Source of the DNA: Bacteroidetes bacterium GWF2_33_38
Lineage (GTDB): Bacteria; Bacteroidota; Bacteroidia; Bacteroidales; GWF2-33-38
Assembly: GCA_001769505.1 (NCBI GenBank)
Contig: MEOF01000049.1
Span: forward strand, 1-64,000
Length of the DNA: 64,000 nucleotides
Direction: 5' to 3'
In this document: positions 9,780-18,822 of the stretch, one piece after another
Layout: each line of letters opens with the position of its first letter
Position numbering within the stretch: position 1 is the first letter of the stretch
Made by a program: the position numbers and the translations under genes
The notes under the pieces: model-generated
The model's database searches: none
Told to the model about the DNA's origin: nothing
What the model saw: the letters and a program-made list of their open reading frames with translations, nothing else

Positions 9780-10031
9780 TTATAAACTATTAACTCGTTT
9801 AGTTAATTTCGATTTTAAATTTGATGCTTTGTTTTTATGAATAATATTTCTTTTAGCAAGTTTATCAAGCATTGTAATAACTTTAGGCAACAATTCGCTT
9901 GCAACTTGTTTTTCGTCAATTGCTCTTAATGTTTTTACAGCATTACGTGTAGTTCGAGCAAAGTATCTGTTATGAACTCTTTTGACTTCAGTTTGTCTGA
10001 TTCTCTTTTTTGATGACTTGTGATTTGCCAT
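9780..10031 (-). CDS. rpsT: 30S ribosomal protein S20
   Basis: An 83-residue, strongly basic protein of the 30S subunit that binds 16S rRNA. It starts MANHKSSKKRIRQ and has the family's helical core NRYFARTTRNAVK and the C-terminal IIHKNKASNLKSKLTKRV. It lies 19 bp downstream of tRNA-Glu on the same strand with no terminator between, so the two probably share a transcript that ends at the hairpin at 9724-9757. Confidence 0.97.
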   Translation of the reverse strand: MANHKSSKKRIRQTEVKRVHNRYFARTTRNAVKTLRAIDEKQVASELLPKVITMLDKLAKRNIIHKNKASNLKSKLTKRVNSL

Positions 10032-10050
10032 TTTATTATTTTTAATTTTG

Positions 10051-10122
10051 TAGCCCGTAGGGGATTCGAACCCCTGTTACCAGGATGAAAACCTGACGTC
10101 CTAACCCCTAGACGAACGGGCC
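10051..10122 (-). tRNA. tRNA-Glu (anticodon TTC)
   Basis: A 72-nt cloverleaf on the minus strand. The acceptor stem is GGCCCGT/ACGGGCT with a G-U first pair, the D arm is GTCTAGGGGTTAGGAC, and the anticodon stem-loop has TTTTCAT with anticodon TTC. The T arm is AGGGGTTCGAATCCCCT. The discriminator base is A and CCA is not encoded. Confidence 0.97.
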
Positions 10123-10148
10123 AAGTTTTTATTCTAAACTTCGGACTG

Positions 10149-10177
10149 CAAAGGTAGTAATAATTTTATTTCGGCAA
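10149..10177 (-). promoter_or_regulatory. Promoter of tRNA-Glu-rpsT
   Basis: On the minus strand TTG, an 18-base spacer and TACCTTTG, matching the Bacteroidota vegetative consensus TTG-N19-TANNTTTG. It lies 27 bp before the tRNA. Confidence 0.7.
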
Positions 10178-10746
10178 AATATTTTTTCAAAAAAAACTCG
10201 AACTCCGAAAGTTTATTTATTTTATACAAATATTCCTACGCAAATATATTTACCATAGTTCGTAAATTATTTATATTGTTTTGAAAGTCAAAATGTTGGC
10301 ATAGTTAAACTAATTTAGTTATACTGTTAATTATTAAATATTTATGAATTTATCAAAAACAAATTACCAATTTGACCGAAGTATTGTAATAAATTCTGCA
10401 AAATTTTAACTTCAAATCAAGAAAAAACGTGCATTTATAATACAAAAAATGCCTTTTTCAAACATTATTTTACTGAAAATGTGAAGATTGAAGATATATT
10501 GAGGATTAATTAATTAGTGGGTGTCGTATGAAATAATAGTTCAGCATATTTTCACAATGTGTTGATTATTAGCCAGATTAATTATATGCATTCGAAATCG
10601 TAAAATCCACAATAATCAGCACACTGTCATTTCGACAATAGAAAAAATTTTAAATATTACCGAACCATTGATGAGCCATTTTATCAAATATTTTTTCATT
10701 CGGAAGTTTTTTGATGAACAAAAACCGAAAGTCTTAACTCCAAATT
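10178..10746. other. Non-coding region upstream of rpoD
   Basis: About 570 bp with no convincing reading frame on either strand. It holds the imperfect inverted repeat at 10554-10627 and a weak hairpin near 10429-10450 (GCATTT...AAATGC followed by a short T run). No other feature was recognised. Confidence 0.5.
10554..10627. repeat. Imperfect long inverted repeat upstream of rpoD
   Basis: Arms 10554-10570 and 10611-10627 pair at 15 of 17 positions, with a 40-base loop. There is no T run after it, so it is not a plain terminator. It could be a structured leader, a small RNA or a degenerate mobile repeat. Confidence 0.5.
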
Positions 10747-10776
10747 TTGATAAACGGGTTTATTTTTGTAATTTTG
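10747..10776 (+). promoter_or_regulatory. rpoD promoter
   Basis: TTG at 10747-10749, exactly 19 bases, then TAATTTTG at 10769-10776. This fits the Bacteroidota consensus with no mismatch in the conserved positions and lies 20 bp before the chosen ATG at 10797. Confidence 0.75.
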
Positions 10777-10796
10777 GTAAACTAAATTAATTGGTA

Positions 10797-11660
10797 ATGA
10801 GGCAACTTAAAATTTCAAAGCAAATTACAAATCGCGATACAGCCTCATTAGATAAGTATCTTCAAGAGATTAGTAAAGAAGTTTTAATTACTGCTGATGA
10901 AGAGGTCGAATTGGCGAGAAAAATTCGTGAAGGTGATAAAAATGCTCTTGAAAGGCTAATAAAAGCAAATTTACGATTCGTTGTTTCAGTTGCCAAACAA
11001 TACCAAAATCAAGGTTTGTCGTTACAAGATTTAATCAATGAAGGAAATTTAGGTCTTATAAAATCAGCGGAACGTTTTGACGAAACTCGAGGATTTAAAT
11101 TTATTTCATATGCTGTTTGGTGGATTCGCCAAGCAATTTTACAAGCTTTAGCCGAACAAGCTAGAATTGTACGATTACCCTTGAATAAAATAGGTTCATT
11201 AAAAAAAATCAATCGCACGTTGGCAAAACTCGAACAACAATTTGAACGAGAGCCAACTGCCGAGGAAATTGCTAAAGAGCTTGAAATCGCACCAAGTGAA
11301 GTTGCAAGTGCAATGGGAAATTCGTTTCGATATGTATCAATGGACGCTCCTTTAAGCAACGACGACGATAGTTCAATGTACGAAGTTTTACGCGACGAAG
11401 ACGCTCATAAACCCGACGATAATTTATTGGACGAATCGCTTCGAAAAGAAATTGAACGCTCATTAGCAACTCTGCCAAAGAGAGAAGCCGACACGTTGAG
11501 ATATTATTATGGATTAAATGGATTGCAACCACATACGCTCGAAGAAATTGGCGATATTATTGGTCTAACCCGCGAAAGAGTTCGCCAAATAAAAGAAAAG
11601 GCAATTCATAAGTTGAAAAATAAATCAAGAAGTAAAATCCTACGTACTTATTTAGGATAA
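10797..11660 (+). CDS. rpoD: Primary RNA polymerase sigma factor (RpoD/SigA)
   Basis: Sigma-70 of 287 residues from the ATG at 10797 (MRQLKISKQ). An upstream TTG two codons earlier is less likely because MRQLKI is the usual N-terminus in this phylum. Regions 1.2 ([10 protein letters not shown]), 2 ([23 protein letters not shown]), 3 and 4 ([35 protein letters not shown]) are all present. The protein lacks the long region 1.1 and non-conserved insert of E. coli RpoD, as is normal for Bacteroidota. It directs vegetative transcription from TTG/TANNTTTG promoters such as those seen in this window. Confidence 0.96.
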   Translation: MRQLKISKQITNRDTASLDKYLQEISKEVLITADEEVELARKIREGDKNALERLIKANLRFVVSVAKQYQNQGLSLQDLINEGNLGLIKSAERFDETRGFKFISYAVWWIRQAILQALAEQARIVRLPLNKIGSLKKINRTLAKLEQQFEREPTAEEIAKELEIAPSEVASAMGNSFRYVSMDAPLSNDDDSSMYEVLRDEDAHKPDDNLLDESLRKEIERSLATLPKREADTLRYYYGLNGLQPHTLEEIGDIIGLTRERVRQIKEKAIHKLKNKSRSKILRTYLG

Positions 11661-11712
11661 TAATAATATTCAAAACAATTTTAATTAACCAGACACTGTT
11701 TATCATTATATT

Positions 11713-12363
11713 ATGAGTCATTTAGTCGCCCCATCAATGCTTTCAGCCGATTTTGGAAATCTTAATAAAGATATAGAAATGATTAATAAAAGTGAAGCCG
11801 ATTGGTTTCATATTGATGTTATGGATGGTGTTTTTGTCCCAAATATTTCCTTTGGATTTCCGATAATCGGGGTCATTAAAAAAATGGCTAAAAAACCCTT
11901 AGATGTTCACCTAATGATTGTTAATCCCGAACGATATATTGTCGAATTTAAAAAAGCCGGCGCCGATATTCTTACTGTACATTACGAGGCTTGTTCGCAT
12001 TTACATCGTACAATTCAACAAATAAAACAAGAAGGTATGAAGGCAGGCGTTTCGCTAAATCCTCACACACCCGTTAATGTATTAAGTGAAATTATTTCTG
12101 AAATTGATTTAGTTTTAATTATGTCGGTTAATCCCGGATTTGGAGGACAACGCTTCATCGAAAATTCCTATCCAAAAGTAAAAGAACTGAAAGAACTTAT
12201 CATTCGCAAAGGCTCGAAAGCGTTAATCGAAATTGATGGCGGAGTTGACACATCTAATGCAAACAAACTTATCGAAGCAGGAGTTGATGTACTTGTAGCT
12301 GGAAGCTCTGTTTTTAAATCAGAAAATTCGACTAAAACAATTGCCGATCTAAAATTTCTTTAA
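11713..12363 (+). CDS. rpe: Ribulose-phosphate 3-epimerase
   Basis: A TIM-barrel epimerase of 216 residues that interconverts ribulose 5-phosphate and xylulose 5-phosphate in the pentose phosphate pathway. Signatures: APSMLSADFGNL, the metal-binding HIDVMDGVFVPN, HLMI near residue 68, MSVNPGFGGQRFI and EIDGGV near the phosphate site. It lies 52 bp after rpoD on the same strand and is probably partly co-transcribed with it. Confidence 0.96.
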   Translation: MSHLVAPSMLSADFGNLNKDIEMINKSEADWFHIDVMDGVFVPNISFGFPIIGVIKKMAKKPLDVHLMIVNPERYIVEFKKAGADILTVHYEACSHLHRTIQQIKQEGMKAGVSLNPHTPVNVLSEIISEIDLVLIMSVNPGFGGQRFIENSYPKVKELKELIIRKGSKALIEIDGGVDTSNANKLIEAGVDVLVAGSSVFKSENSTKTIADLKFL

Positions 12364-12385
12364 AATTTCGGTAATGTGGTCAAAA

Positions 12386-12772
12386 ATGATTTATGAGAAA
12401 GTATATTACGACTCTTGTGATAAAGATTCTATTTTAAGGTTGAATGGTGTGATTATAAAAGACTTACAGAAACAAGTATTTTCTATAGTTCTGGAGAACA
12501 ATGTTTATATTCGTCAGTTTTATTTGACTCAAAGGGTAGATTATTAACGAATAGTTCCTTAGATTACAATAATAATGATTTTTCGACTAGGATTTTATTG
12601 TATAATGATACTATGGTTTTACCATATGAAATAATTGAATATAAAAATGGTGTAAGAAAACCAGAAAAACATGTTTTTAATCTTAGAGAAGATGGTAGGA
12701 TCATAAGAAATTAAAACGTTTGGTAGTGATACGTTAGATTATTATCTATACAAATATGAGTTTTATGATTAA
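12386..12772 (+). pseudogene. Frameshifted remnant of a small unknown gene
   Basis: Coding-like sequence is spread over two frames. The first (from ATG 12386) gives about 20 residues, MIYEKVYYDSCDKDS. Another frame then carries roughly 95 residues including YKRLTETSIFYSSGEQ, LFDSKGRLLTN and VFNLREDGRIIR, ending at 12714. The first frame resumes with GSDTLDYYLYKYEFYD and a stop at 12772. The pieces read as one small protein broken by two indels. The family is not recognised. Two sequencing errors could give the same picture. Confidence 0.45.
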
Positions 12773-12833
12773 GACAAATCTAACAATAACAAACTCCGCC
12801 CATTTAAGTTTGCAACTTAAATTATTTGTTTGA

Positions 12834-13619
12834 TTATTTCTTCGTAATTTCTTCGGTTAACACATCAAAGTTGACGAAATACTTTCCAGCTTGCAGGCTT
12901 GATACATCAACCGTTTTGCCAACGCCCTTTTTAACTAAATTTCCGTAATAATCGTAAATTTCGTACATGGTTTCGATTGAAAATTCAACTTTATCACTTA
13001 CTTTTTTAGAAACTAAACTAACAGGAGGAGTCATTGATCTAAATGGAACTTCAGCCGAATATCGAGGTTTATTTGTATAATCAATTTGTTTTACACGAAA
13101 CTTATTGCTACCCGAATGCACATTAACTTTCATCGTGTAATTCGATGAACTTGGAGTTCCTTTGCCTTCAATAGTTCCTACTTTAACCCATTTATTCCAT
13201 CTGAATTGCTCTACAACAAAGGGTAATTTTCCTGATTCGTTCTCTGTTGTCCAATTAAGATTTCCCTCTTTGTCAACATTAATTAGTTTTATCTCAAATG
13301 TGCTTTTAGCTTTAAGCACCTCTGGATTTAAAACTTTTGGTTTGCAGTTTTCTTTATGTTTAATCGATACTTTTATTTCGCTTCCCAAATTAATGTTAAG
13401 CGACGAAAAATCTATTTCAAACGCACTTGAGTTTATTTCATCGGTAGTAACTTTTCCATTTACGGTTACTTCATATACGCAAAATCCAACTCCTGATTGA
13501 GAAAATGGATTCATAACATAAATATTTTTACCTTGAAAAACTCCGTCTAATTCAATAGTTCCGGCAATAGAAAAGGTATAGGCTATCGAAAATAGTGCGA
13601 GTATAATAAATTTTTTCAT
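12834..13619 (-). CDS. Secreted protein with a C-terminal domain resembling a T9SS sorting domain
   Basis: A 261-residue protein with a signal peptide (MKKFIILALFSIAYTFSIA). No catalytic motif is recognised. The middle reads as a beta-rich domain with repeated K(W/F)R strands. The last 40 residues (YEIYDYYGNLVKKG, then LQAGKYFVNFD and a basic tail ITKK) resemble the end of a T9SS type A sorting domain, although the usual YPNP motif is missing. Role unknown, probably exported or surface-associated. It is monocistronic, about 100 bp from metF. Confidence 0.7.
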   Translation of the reverse strand: MKKFIILALFSIAYTFSIAGTIELDGVFQGKNIYVMNPFSQSGVGFCVYEVTVNGKVTTDEINSSAFEIDFSSLNINLGSEIKVSIKHKENCKPKVLNPEVLKAKSTFEIKLINVDKEGNLNWTTENESGKLPFVVEQFRWNKWVKVGTIEGKGTPSSSNYTMKVNVHSGSNKFRVKQIDYTNKPRYSAEVPFRSMTPPVSLVSKKVSDKVEFSIETMYEIYDYYGNLVKKGVGKTVDVSSLQAGKYFVNFDVLTEEITKK

Positions 13620-13715
13620 TGTTGTCGTCTTTAAAAGATTTCTTCAAATAGCGAATTTAATATCAAATTTTAAAAATTCAAAAAAAATCGGCATTATTCT
13701 TTAAAATATTGATAA

Positions 13716-14684
13716 TTAAAATATTTCCTTTGCGATTTTTTTAATATTTTTTGACTTTCCGATTGTAAAATAGTGCAACGATGGGACTCCAAACTTTATG
13801 AGTTCTTTTGATTGTTGAATTGTCCACTCGGTTCCAACTTTACAAACTTCGTCGTTGGTCTTGCATTTTGAAACTTCCTTTATCAATTCGTTTGGAATGT
13901 CAATGCTGAAAATTTGAGGAATCACTTTTACATCGTTAAAATTGGCAATGGGTTTAAGCCCCGGAATAATTGGAACATTGATTCCCTTACTACGACATAG
14001 TTTTACAAAATCGAAATATTTTTTATTGTCAAAAAACATCTGAGTTACAATATATTCGGCTCCGGCATCAATTTTTTGTTTCAAATATTTTAAATCCTCT
14101 TCCATGTTCGGCGATTCGGCATGCTTTTCAGGGTATCCAGCAACTCCAACGCAAAAATTTGTAGTCGTTTTATTTTTCATTTCGTTGTCCAAATAAATTC
14201 CCTTATTGAGGTTCATAATTTGTTCTATTAAACCCAACGAATGTTCGTGTCCTCCTTTTTCAGGAGTAAATCGACGTTGATTTTTTTGTGGATCTCCTCT
14301 CAAAACCAACAAATTTCTCATTTCAAGAAAATGTAAGTCAAGCAATGCATCTTCGGTTTCTTCTTGCGAAAAACCACCGCAGATTAAATGCGGAACGACT
14401 GGAATTTTGTATTTGTATTTTATAGCAGCAGATATGGCAACCGTTCCTGGTCGTTTACTTACCGTTTTTTTCTCTATCAATCCATCTTCTCTCGTTTTAA
14501 ATTCCTCTTCCTGTTGATGATAGGTAACATTGATAAAACTTGGGCCAAATTCGAGCAATGGCTCAATAGCTTGATAGATTGTGTCAATATTATGCCCTTT
14601 TAATGGAGGCAAAATCTCAAATGTAAATAAAGGATTTTTCGATTCGTTTATATAATCTGTAACTTTTTTGTTATTCATAATCAT
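13716..14684 (-). CDS. metF: Methylenetetrahydrofolate reductase
   Basis: A flavoprotein that reduces 5,10-methylene-THF to 5-methyl-THF for methionine synthesis. From the start at 14684 (MIMNNKKVTDYI) it is 322 residues. The open frame to 14804 adds 40 residues that do not belong to the family, and a -7-like TACTTTTG box at 14698-14705 on this strand falls inside that extension, which supports the later start. Motifs: FTFEILPP, FINVTYHQQEEE, HLICGGFSQEE, LVLRGDP and TQMFFDN. A second Met two codons on is equally possible. Confidence 0.94.
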   Translation of the reverse strand: MIMNNKKVTDYINESKNPLFTFEILPPLKGHNIDTIYQAIEPLLEFGPSFINVTYHQQEEEFKTREDGLIEKKTVSKRPGTVAISAAIKYKYKIPVVPHLICGGFSQEETEDALLDLHFLEMRNLLVLRGDPQKNQRRFTPEKGGHEHSLGLIEQIMNLNKGIYLDNEMKNKTTTNFCVGVAGYPEKHAESPNMEEDLKYLKQKIDAGAEYIVTQMFFDNKKYFDFVKLCRSKGINVPIIPGLKPIANFNDVKVIPQIFSIDIPNELIKEVSKCKTNDEVCKVGTEWTIQQSKELIKFGVPSLHYFTIGKSKNIKKIAKEIF

Positions 14685-14922
14685 AGTTTTACTTATGCAA
14701 AAGTATAAAAAATATGTGAATTTTGTTTTTATTACCATCAAGCTATTTGGAAATATAACGTAGGAAGCGTTTCGGTGAAAATAAATGCGACCATTGAACA
14801 ACAAGTCTTTAGCAATCGCTGTTTCTATTTTTTTACTTTTATTTACCTTATTTTCCTATTATTCAAAACATTCTATTTATTTTTGATTTTAGTAAAAACG
14901 GTCGAAAAACAAAAGTATTCAG

Positions 14923-15957
14923 ATGTATAATTTTAAAAATGATTATAGTGAAGGTTGCCATCCTGCAATTATTGATGCAATTATAAAAACCAACGATTCG
15001 CAGCAAGAAGGATATGGCGACGATGATTTTTCTATCGAAGCAAAAAACTTTATCAGAAAGAAATTAAATAATCTAAAGTCGGAGATTTATTTTATTTCGG
15101 GGGGGACACATGCAAATCTAACTGTAATTGCAGCGGCTTTGCGTCCACACGAATCGGTAGTATGTTGTAACGTGGGACACATCAATGTTCACGAGACGGG
15201 TGCAATTGAAGCTACCGGACATAAAATAAATATTATTCATAGCATAGATGGAAAAATTCGTCCGAGCGAAATCCAAGCTGTAATCGACGAACATAATGTT
15301 ATACCACACATGGTAAAACCTAAACTGGTGTACATTTCTAATTCAACCGAAATCGGAACTATCTACAAAAAACAGGAATTGCAAGACTTGTCGGCATATT
15401 GCAAAAGCAAAGGACTGTTTTTATTCATGGATGGAGCCCGACTTGGCTCAGCCCTATGTGCCAAAGATAACGACCTCGACATATCAGATTTAGCAATACT
15501 TACAGACGTATTTTATATTGGCGGAACCAAAAACGGAGCTTTACTCGGCGAAGCTATTGTTATAAATAATGAAGCATTAAAAGAAGATTTTGGATTTCAT
15601 TTAAAACAACGCGGAGCTTTGATGGCAAAGGGTAGAGTACTTGGAATTCAGTTTGCGGAATTGTTTAGAAACGATTTGTTTTTTCAATTAGCCACACATG
15701 CGAATACAATGGCTATGAAAATGGCAGATGCTCTGAAAGAAAGAGGTTTTAGCTTTTTAACCCAATCTACTACAAATCAAATTTTTCCAATACTTCCAAA
15801 CAAGCTTATCGCCGAACTTTCAAAAAAATATGGTTTTTATATCTGGCAAAAAATGGACGAAAACCATTCGGCTATTCGGCTTGTAACTTCTTGGGCAACA
15901 AAAGAAGAGGTGATTGCACAATTTGTTAAGGATATCGAATCGATAAAAATAGAATAA
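14923..15957 (+). CDS. ltaE: Low-specificity L-threonine aldolase
   Basis: A PLP enzyme of the beta-eliminating lyase family, 344 residues, that cleaves L-threonine or allo-threonine to glycine and acetaldehyde. The N-terminal NDYSEGCHPAI and EGYGDD match the family's substrate-entry region. SGGTHANL binds the cofactor phosphate, FLFMDGARLGSAL holds the Asp that contacts the pyridine nitrogen, and the PLP lysine is in YIGGTKNGALLGEA. The start is 2 bp before the next gene's ribosome-loading region is reached, so the two are translationally close. Divergent from metF across 238 bp. Confidence 0.9.
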   Translation: MYNFKNDYSEGCHPAIIDAIIKTNDSQQEGYGDDDFSIEAKNFIRKKLNNLKSEIYFISGGTHANLTVIAAALRPHESVVCCNVGHINVHETGAIEATGHKINIIHSIDGKIRPSEIQAVIDEHNVIPHMVKPKLVYISNSTEIGTIYKKQELQDLSAYCKSKGLFLFMDGARLGSALCAKDNDLDISDLAILTDVFYIGGTKNGALLGEAIVINNEALKEDFGFHLKQRGALMAKGRVLGIQFAELFRNDLFFQLATHANTMAMKMADALKERGFSFLTQSTTNQIFPILPNKLIAELSKKYGFYIWQKMDENHSAIRLVTSWATKEEVIAQFVKDIESIKIE

Positions 15958-15959
15958 TA

Positions 15960-16388
15960 ATGAATCTTAAAATTCAACACAAACCGGTTTTAATTATCGG
16001 AGCAATATTGTTATGCATTTTAACCTATTCTTTTATTACCGAGAGCTTGTTATCGATGATAAAAAGAGGACAAACTATTTCAGTAGTTACAGAAATTATT
16101 GGTTTTTTAATCGTCGTTAAAGGAACCGCATTAATGGTGTACGGAGGCTATTTGCTTTTTATACGAACGGTTGCATTATTCTTAGGAAGTAAAACAATTT
16201 ATGAAAATATAGGATTGCTAAGAAATCCCAGTACTAGCAAAAGTGATAAAAGAAAAATTAGGAAAGAAAATATTAATCTTCTTATTGAAACATGGAAGCC
16301 AAGCTTTGTGTACTTAATTTTAGCTCCTTCTCTGATTGTTATTGGAGCAATACTTATAAATATTGCAGAAGGTACAATCGTTTTTTAA
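15960..16388 (+). CDS. Small membrane protein
   Basis: A 142-residue protein with three hydrophobic helices: about residues 10-28, 42-72 and 113-138. A basic cytoplasm-like loop, SKSDKRKIRKEN, lies between the second and third. It begins 2 bp after the threonine aldolase stop, so it is co-transcribed, but no family or function is recognised. About 190 bp of non-coding DNA follow before the SprB-repeat gene. Confidence 0.6.
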   Translation: MNLKIQHKPVLIIGAILLCILTYSFITESLLSMIKRGQTISVVTEIIGFLIVVKGTALMVYGGYLLFIRTVALFLGSKTIYENIGLLRNPSTSKSDKRKIRKENINLLIETWKPSFVYLILAPSLIVIGAILINIAEGTIVF

Positions 16389-16577
16389 TTCAGACATCTC
16401 TAAAAACCAAATAATTCAGACAAGATTTATCATGACCTCAATTTTTGTATTATTTGCTAAGCTCTTCTGCTAACACTCATCTGTTGATAAAGAAACCATT
16501 TCGACTTTTCAAATACTTAATTCCTTAGTATCTTTATATGAAATTGTTACAAGTATTATTATATAAATTTTAGAAAA

Positions 16578-17906
16578 ATGAGGAATAAAATTTTTCTACT
16601 AATTGCCTCCCTTGTGGGATTGATAAATATTGGTTTTTCGCAATTAAACATAAGCACAGCAGATATAAATCCAACTTGCTTTGGCGACAATAATGGAAGC
16701 ATTGATTTAACTATTTTTGGGGGAACCGCACCCTATACAATTACGTGGACAAAAGATGGTTTTCCGATAGCAAGTAACGATAGCTTGCTAACCGATTTGA
16801 CCGATGGAACATACATTGCAAATGTTGTTGACTTTGTTGGAACTTCAGCAAATGACACAAGCATTCTTGCCGGAAATAATGTTTATACAGTCGATACTAT
16901 TGTTGATGCTCCTTGTTATGGAGCTAAGGGAAGTTTAAAAATCACGCCTTACGGAGGAACTTACCAATACGTTGGATATTGGAAACGAATGATTTGGGAG
17001 CCAAGTATTAATACAATGATACTCGACACCGAATGGGCTGATACATCGCAAACATATATCGATACTGTTTTTTTTCAGCTTGCCTATCCAAAAGGAAACT
17101 ATATTTTAACAGTTGTTGATTCCTTAGGCTGTGTATCTACACCCAAAAACATCGAAATTAAAGAACCTACGTCAGCATTGAGTTTACAAGAAACTCATTC
17201 ACATAATATTTGTAAAAACGACTCAATTGGACAAATAAGTATTCAATCTTATGGAGGAACTGCTCCATATACCTATGCTTGGTCGAATGGAAAAACAACC
17301 GCCTCAAACATAACACTAAAAGCCGGAACATATACCGTTACTGTTCGTGATGATAATAATTGCCTAATTTCAGAGTCAATTGATATTGAAGAACCTTTTC
17401 AAGATTTAATATTGATTTCTGACATTCATGATGTTTCGTGTCGCGATAATCAAGATGGTTATGTCCTCATCGAAAATATCGAAAATGGTTTAGTTCCTTT
17501 CTCGTACGCTTGGTCGAATAACGAAACTGATGAGGCAATTACTGATTTACTTGCCGATACTTATTCGGTTACCATTACCGACGCAAACAATTGTACCATA
17601 ATCGATACTTTCGATGTTGCATTAAACGATGTCGATTGCATTGTCATAAATAATGTGATAACTCCAGATGATAACGGTAAAAACGACGAATGGATAATCA
17701 AAAACATTCATTTATATCCCGATTGCGACGTAAAAGTTATCGACAGATGGGGAAATGTAGTTTTTTCAAAAACAGATGGTTACGATAATTTGTGGGACGC
17801 AACGAGCAATGGAAACGTGCTTAGTAGTGGCGATTATTATTACATCGTTAATCTTAACACCGGAAATTATCCGCCATATACCGGCCCACTTAAAATTATA
17901 AAATAA
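16578..17906 (+). CDS. SprB-repeat surface protein with T9SS type B (CHU_C) sorting domain
   Basis: A 442-residue exported protein. A signal peptide (to about residue 21, GFSQ) is followed by several SprB-type repeats, each with a C.G...G.I.....GG..PY.(Y/I).W pattern, starting near residues 33, 110, 205 and 290. The last 85 residues form a CHU_C domain: NVITPDDNGKNDEW, YPDCDVKVIDRWGN, a WDA..NG turn, then GDYYYIV and a final KIIK. Type B cargo needs a PorP/SprF partner, and one lies 4 bp downstream. This is a short relative of the gliding adhesin SprB; adhesion is an inference. Confidence 0.85.
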   Translation: MRNKIFLLIASLVGLINIGFSQLNISTADINPTCFGDNNGSIDLTIFGGTAPYTITWTKDGFPIASNDSLLTDLTDGTYIANVVDFVGTSANDTSILAGNNVYTVDTIVDAPCYGAKGSLKITPYGGTYQYVGYWKRMIWEPSINTMILDTEWADTSQTYIDTVFFQLAYPKGNYILTVVDSLGCVSTPKNIEIKEPTSALSLQETHSHNICKNDSIGQISIQSYGGTAPYTYAWSNGKTTASNITLKAGTYTVTVRDDNNCLISESIDIEEPFQDLILISDIHDVSCRDNQDGYVLIENIENGLVPFSYAWSNNETDEAITDLLADTYSVTITDANNCTIIDTFDVALNDVDCIVINNVITPDDNGKNDEWIIKNIHLYPDCDVKVIDRWGNVVFSKTDGYDNLWDATSNGNVLSSGDYYYIVNLNTGNYPPYTGPLKIIK

Positions 17907-17910
17907 ACAG

Positions 17911-18816
17911 ATGAAAAAAATAATACTTATAATCAGTATAATAACGATTTGCTCATTGTTTGGCCAAGCCCAGCAAATGAATAGCTTTACGTTGTATCCC
18001 TTAAATCGTTATGTTCAAAATCCTGCGGCAGCAGGAACAAAGCCATACTTATTTATATCAACATCTTTCAGCCGTTATTGGAGTGGAATAAATGGAGCTC
18101 CTGAAATTCAAGCAATGAGTGCTCACTCTTTGCTTTCGCAAAGAACAGCTATCGGCTTCAATCTTTTGAACGAAAACACTGGACTTAGCGGAAAAACTGG
18201 AGCAGAATTTAGTTATGCATACCATTTACCAATTTCTTCGGGAGGAACAAAATTATCATTTGGCTTATCGGCATTAGTTAGCCAATATAAAATGTTTACC
18301 GAAAAATTTGTTGTCGATAATATCGATGACGAACTTATTAAAAATTCTGAAAATAGTATTATTGTTCCCGATGCTGCTTTCGGAATGTCGTTGTATCAAG
18401 AAAATAAATTTTTTGTCGATTTTTCGATTCGACAACTTTTAGGACGAAGTGTAAATTTTGTAAACCCTGAAAATTTAGAAAACAAACAAATACGCCACTA
18501 TTCACTAGGCTTAGGCTGCTTATTGTCGATTAACGAAAACATTGAAATCGAACCTTCGGCTTTATTAAAAGCAAGCGAAGCTATGGTTGTTCAAGCCGAT
18601 TTGGGAGCAAGAGCCATTTTCAACAAATCTATTTCAATTGGTTGTTATTATCGTACTAACGATGGGATTTTTCCTTTCATCGGGTACGATACCAAAAACA
18701 TAATGTTTGCGTATTCGTACGGAGTTTTAATGGGAGATGTGGCAAATTATTCAACCGGTTCGCACGAAATTATGTTGATTCTAAAATTAAATTATTCGAA
18801 ATCGAATTTGGAATAA
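17911..18816 (+). CDS. PorP/SprF family outer-membrane protein of the T9SS
   Basis: A 301-residue predicted beta-barrel with a signal peptide (MKKIILIISIITICSLFGQAQ cleavage region). It has the family's opening block, L.RYVQNPAAAG followed by SFSRYWSGINGAPE, and alternating hydrophobic strands to the end. SprF-type proteins bind secreted type B C-terminal domains and attach that cargo at the surface. It sits 4 bp after the CHU_C gene and 6 bp before the PD40 gene, so these three genes form a cargo-plus-partner operon. Confidence 0.9.
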   Translation: MKKIILIISIITICSLFGQAQQMNSFTLYPLNRYVQNPAAAGTKPYLFISTSFSRYWSGINGAPEIQAMSAHSLLSQRTAIGFNLLNENTGLSGKTGAEFSYAYHLPISSGGTKLSFGLSALVSQYKMFTEKFVVDNIDDELIKNSENSIIVPDAAFGMSLYQENKFFVDFSIRQLLGRSVNFVNPENLENKQIRHYSLGLGCLLSINENIEIEPSALLKASEAMVVQADLGARAIFNKSISIGCYYRTNDGIFPFIGYDTKNIMFAYSYGVLMGDVANYSTGSHEIMLILKLNYSKSNLE

Positions 18817-18822
18817 GTTAAA

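Noticed and set aside
14685-14804. 40-residue N-terminal extension of metF
   Set aside because: The extension is unlike the family and contains a -7-like promoter box.
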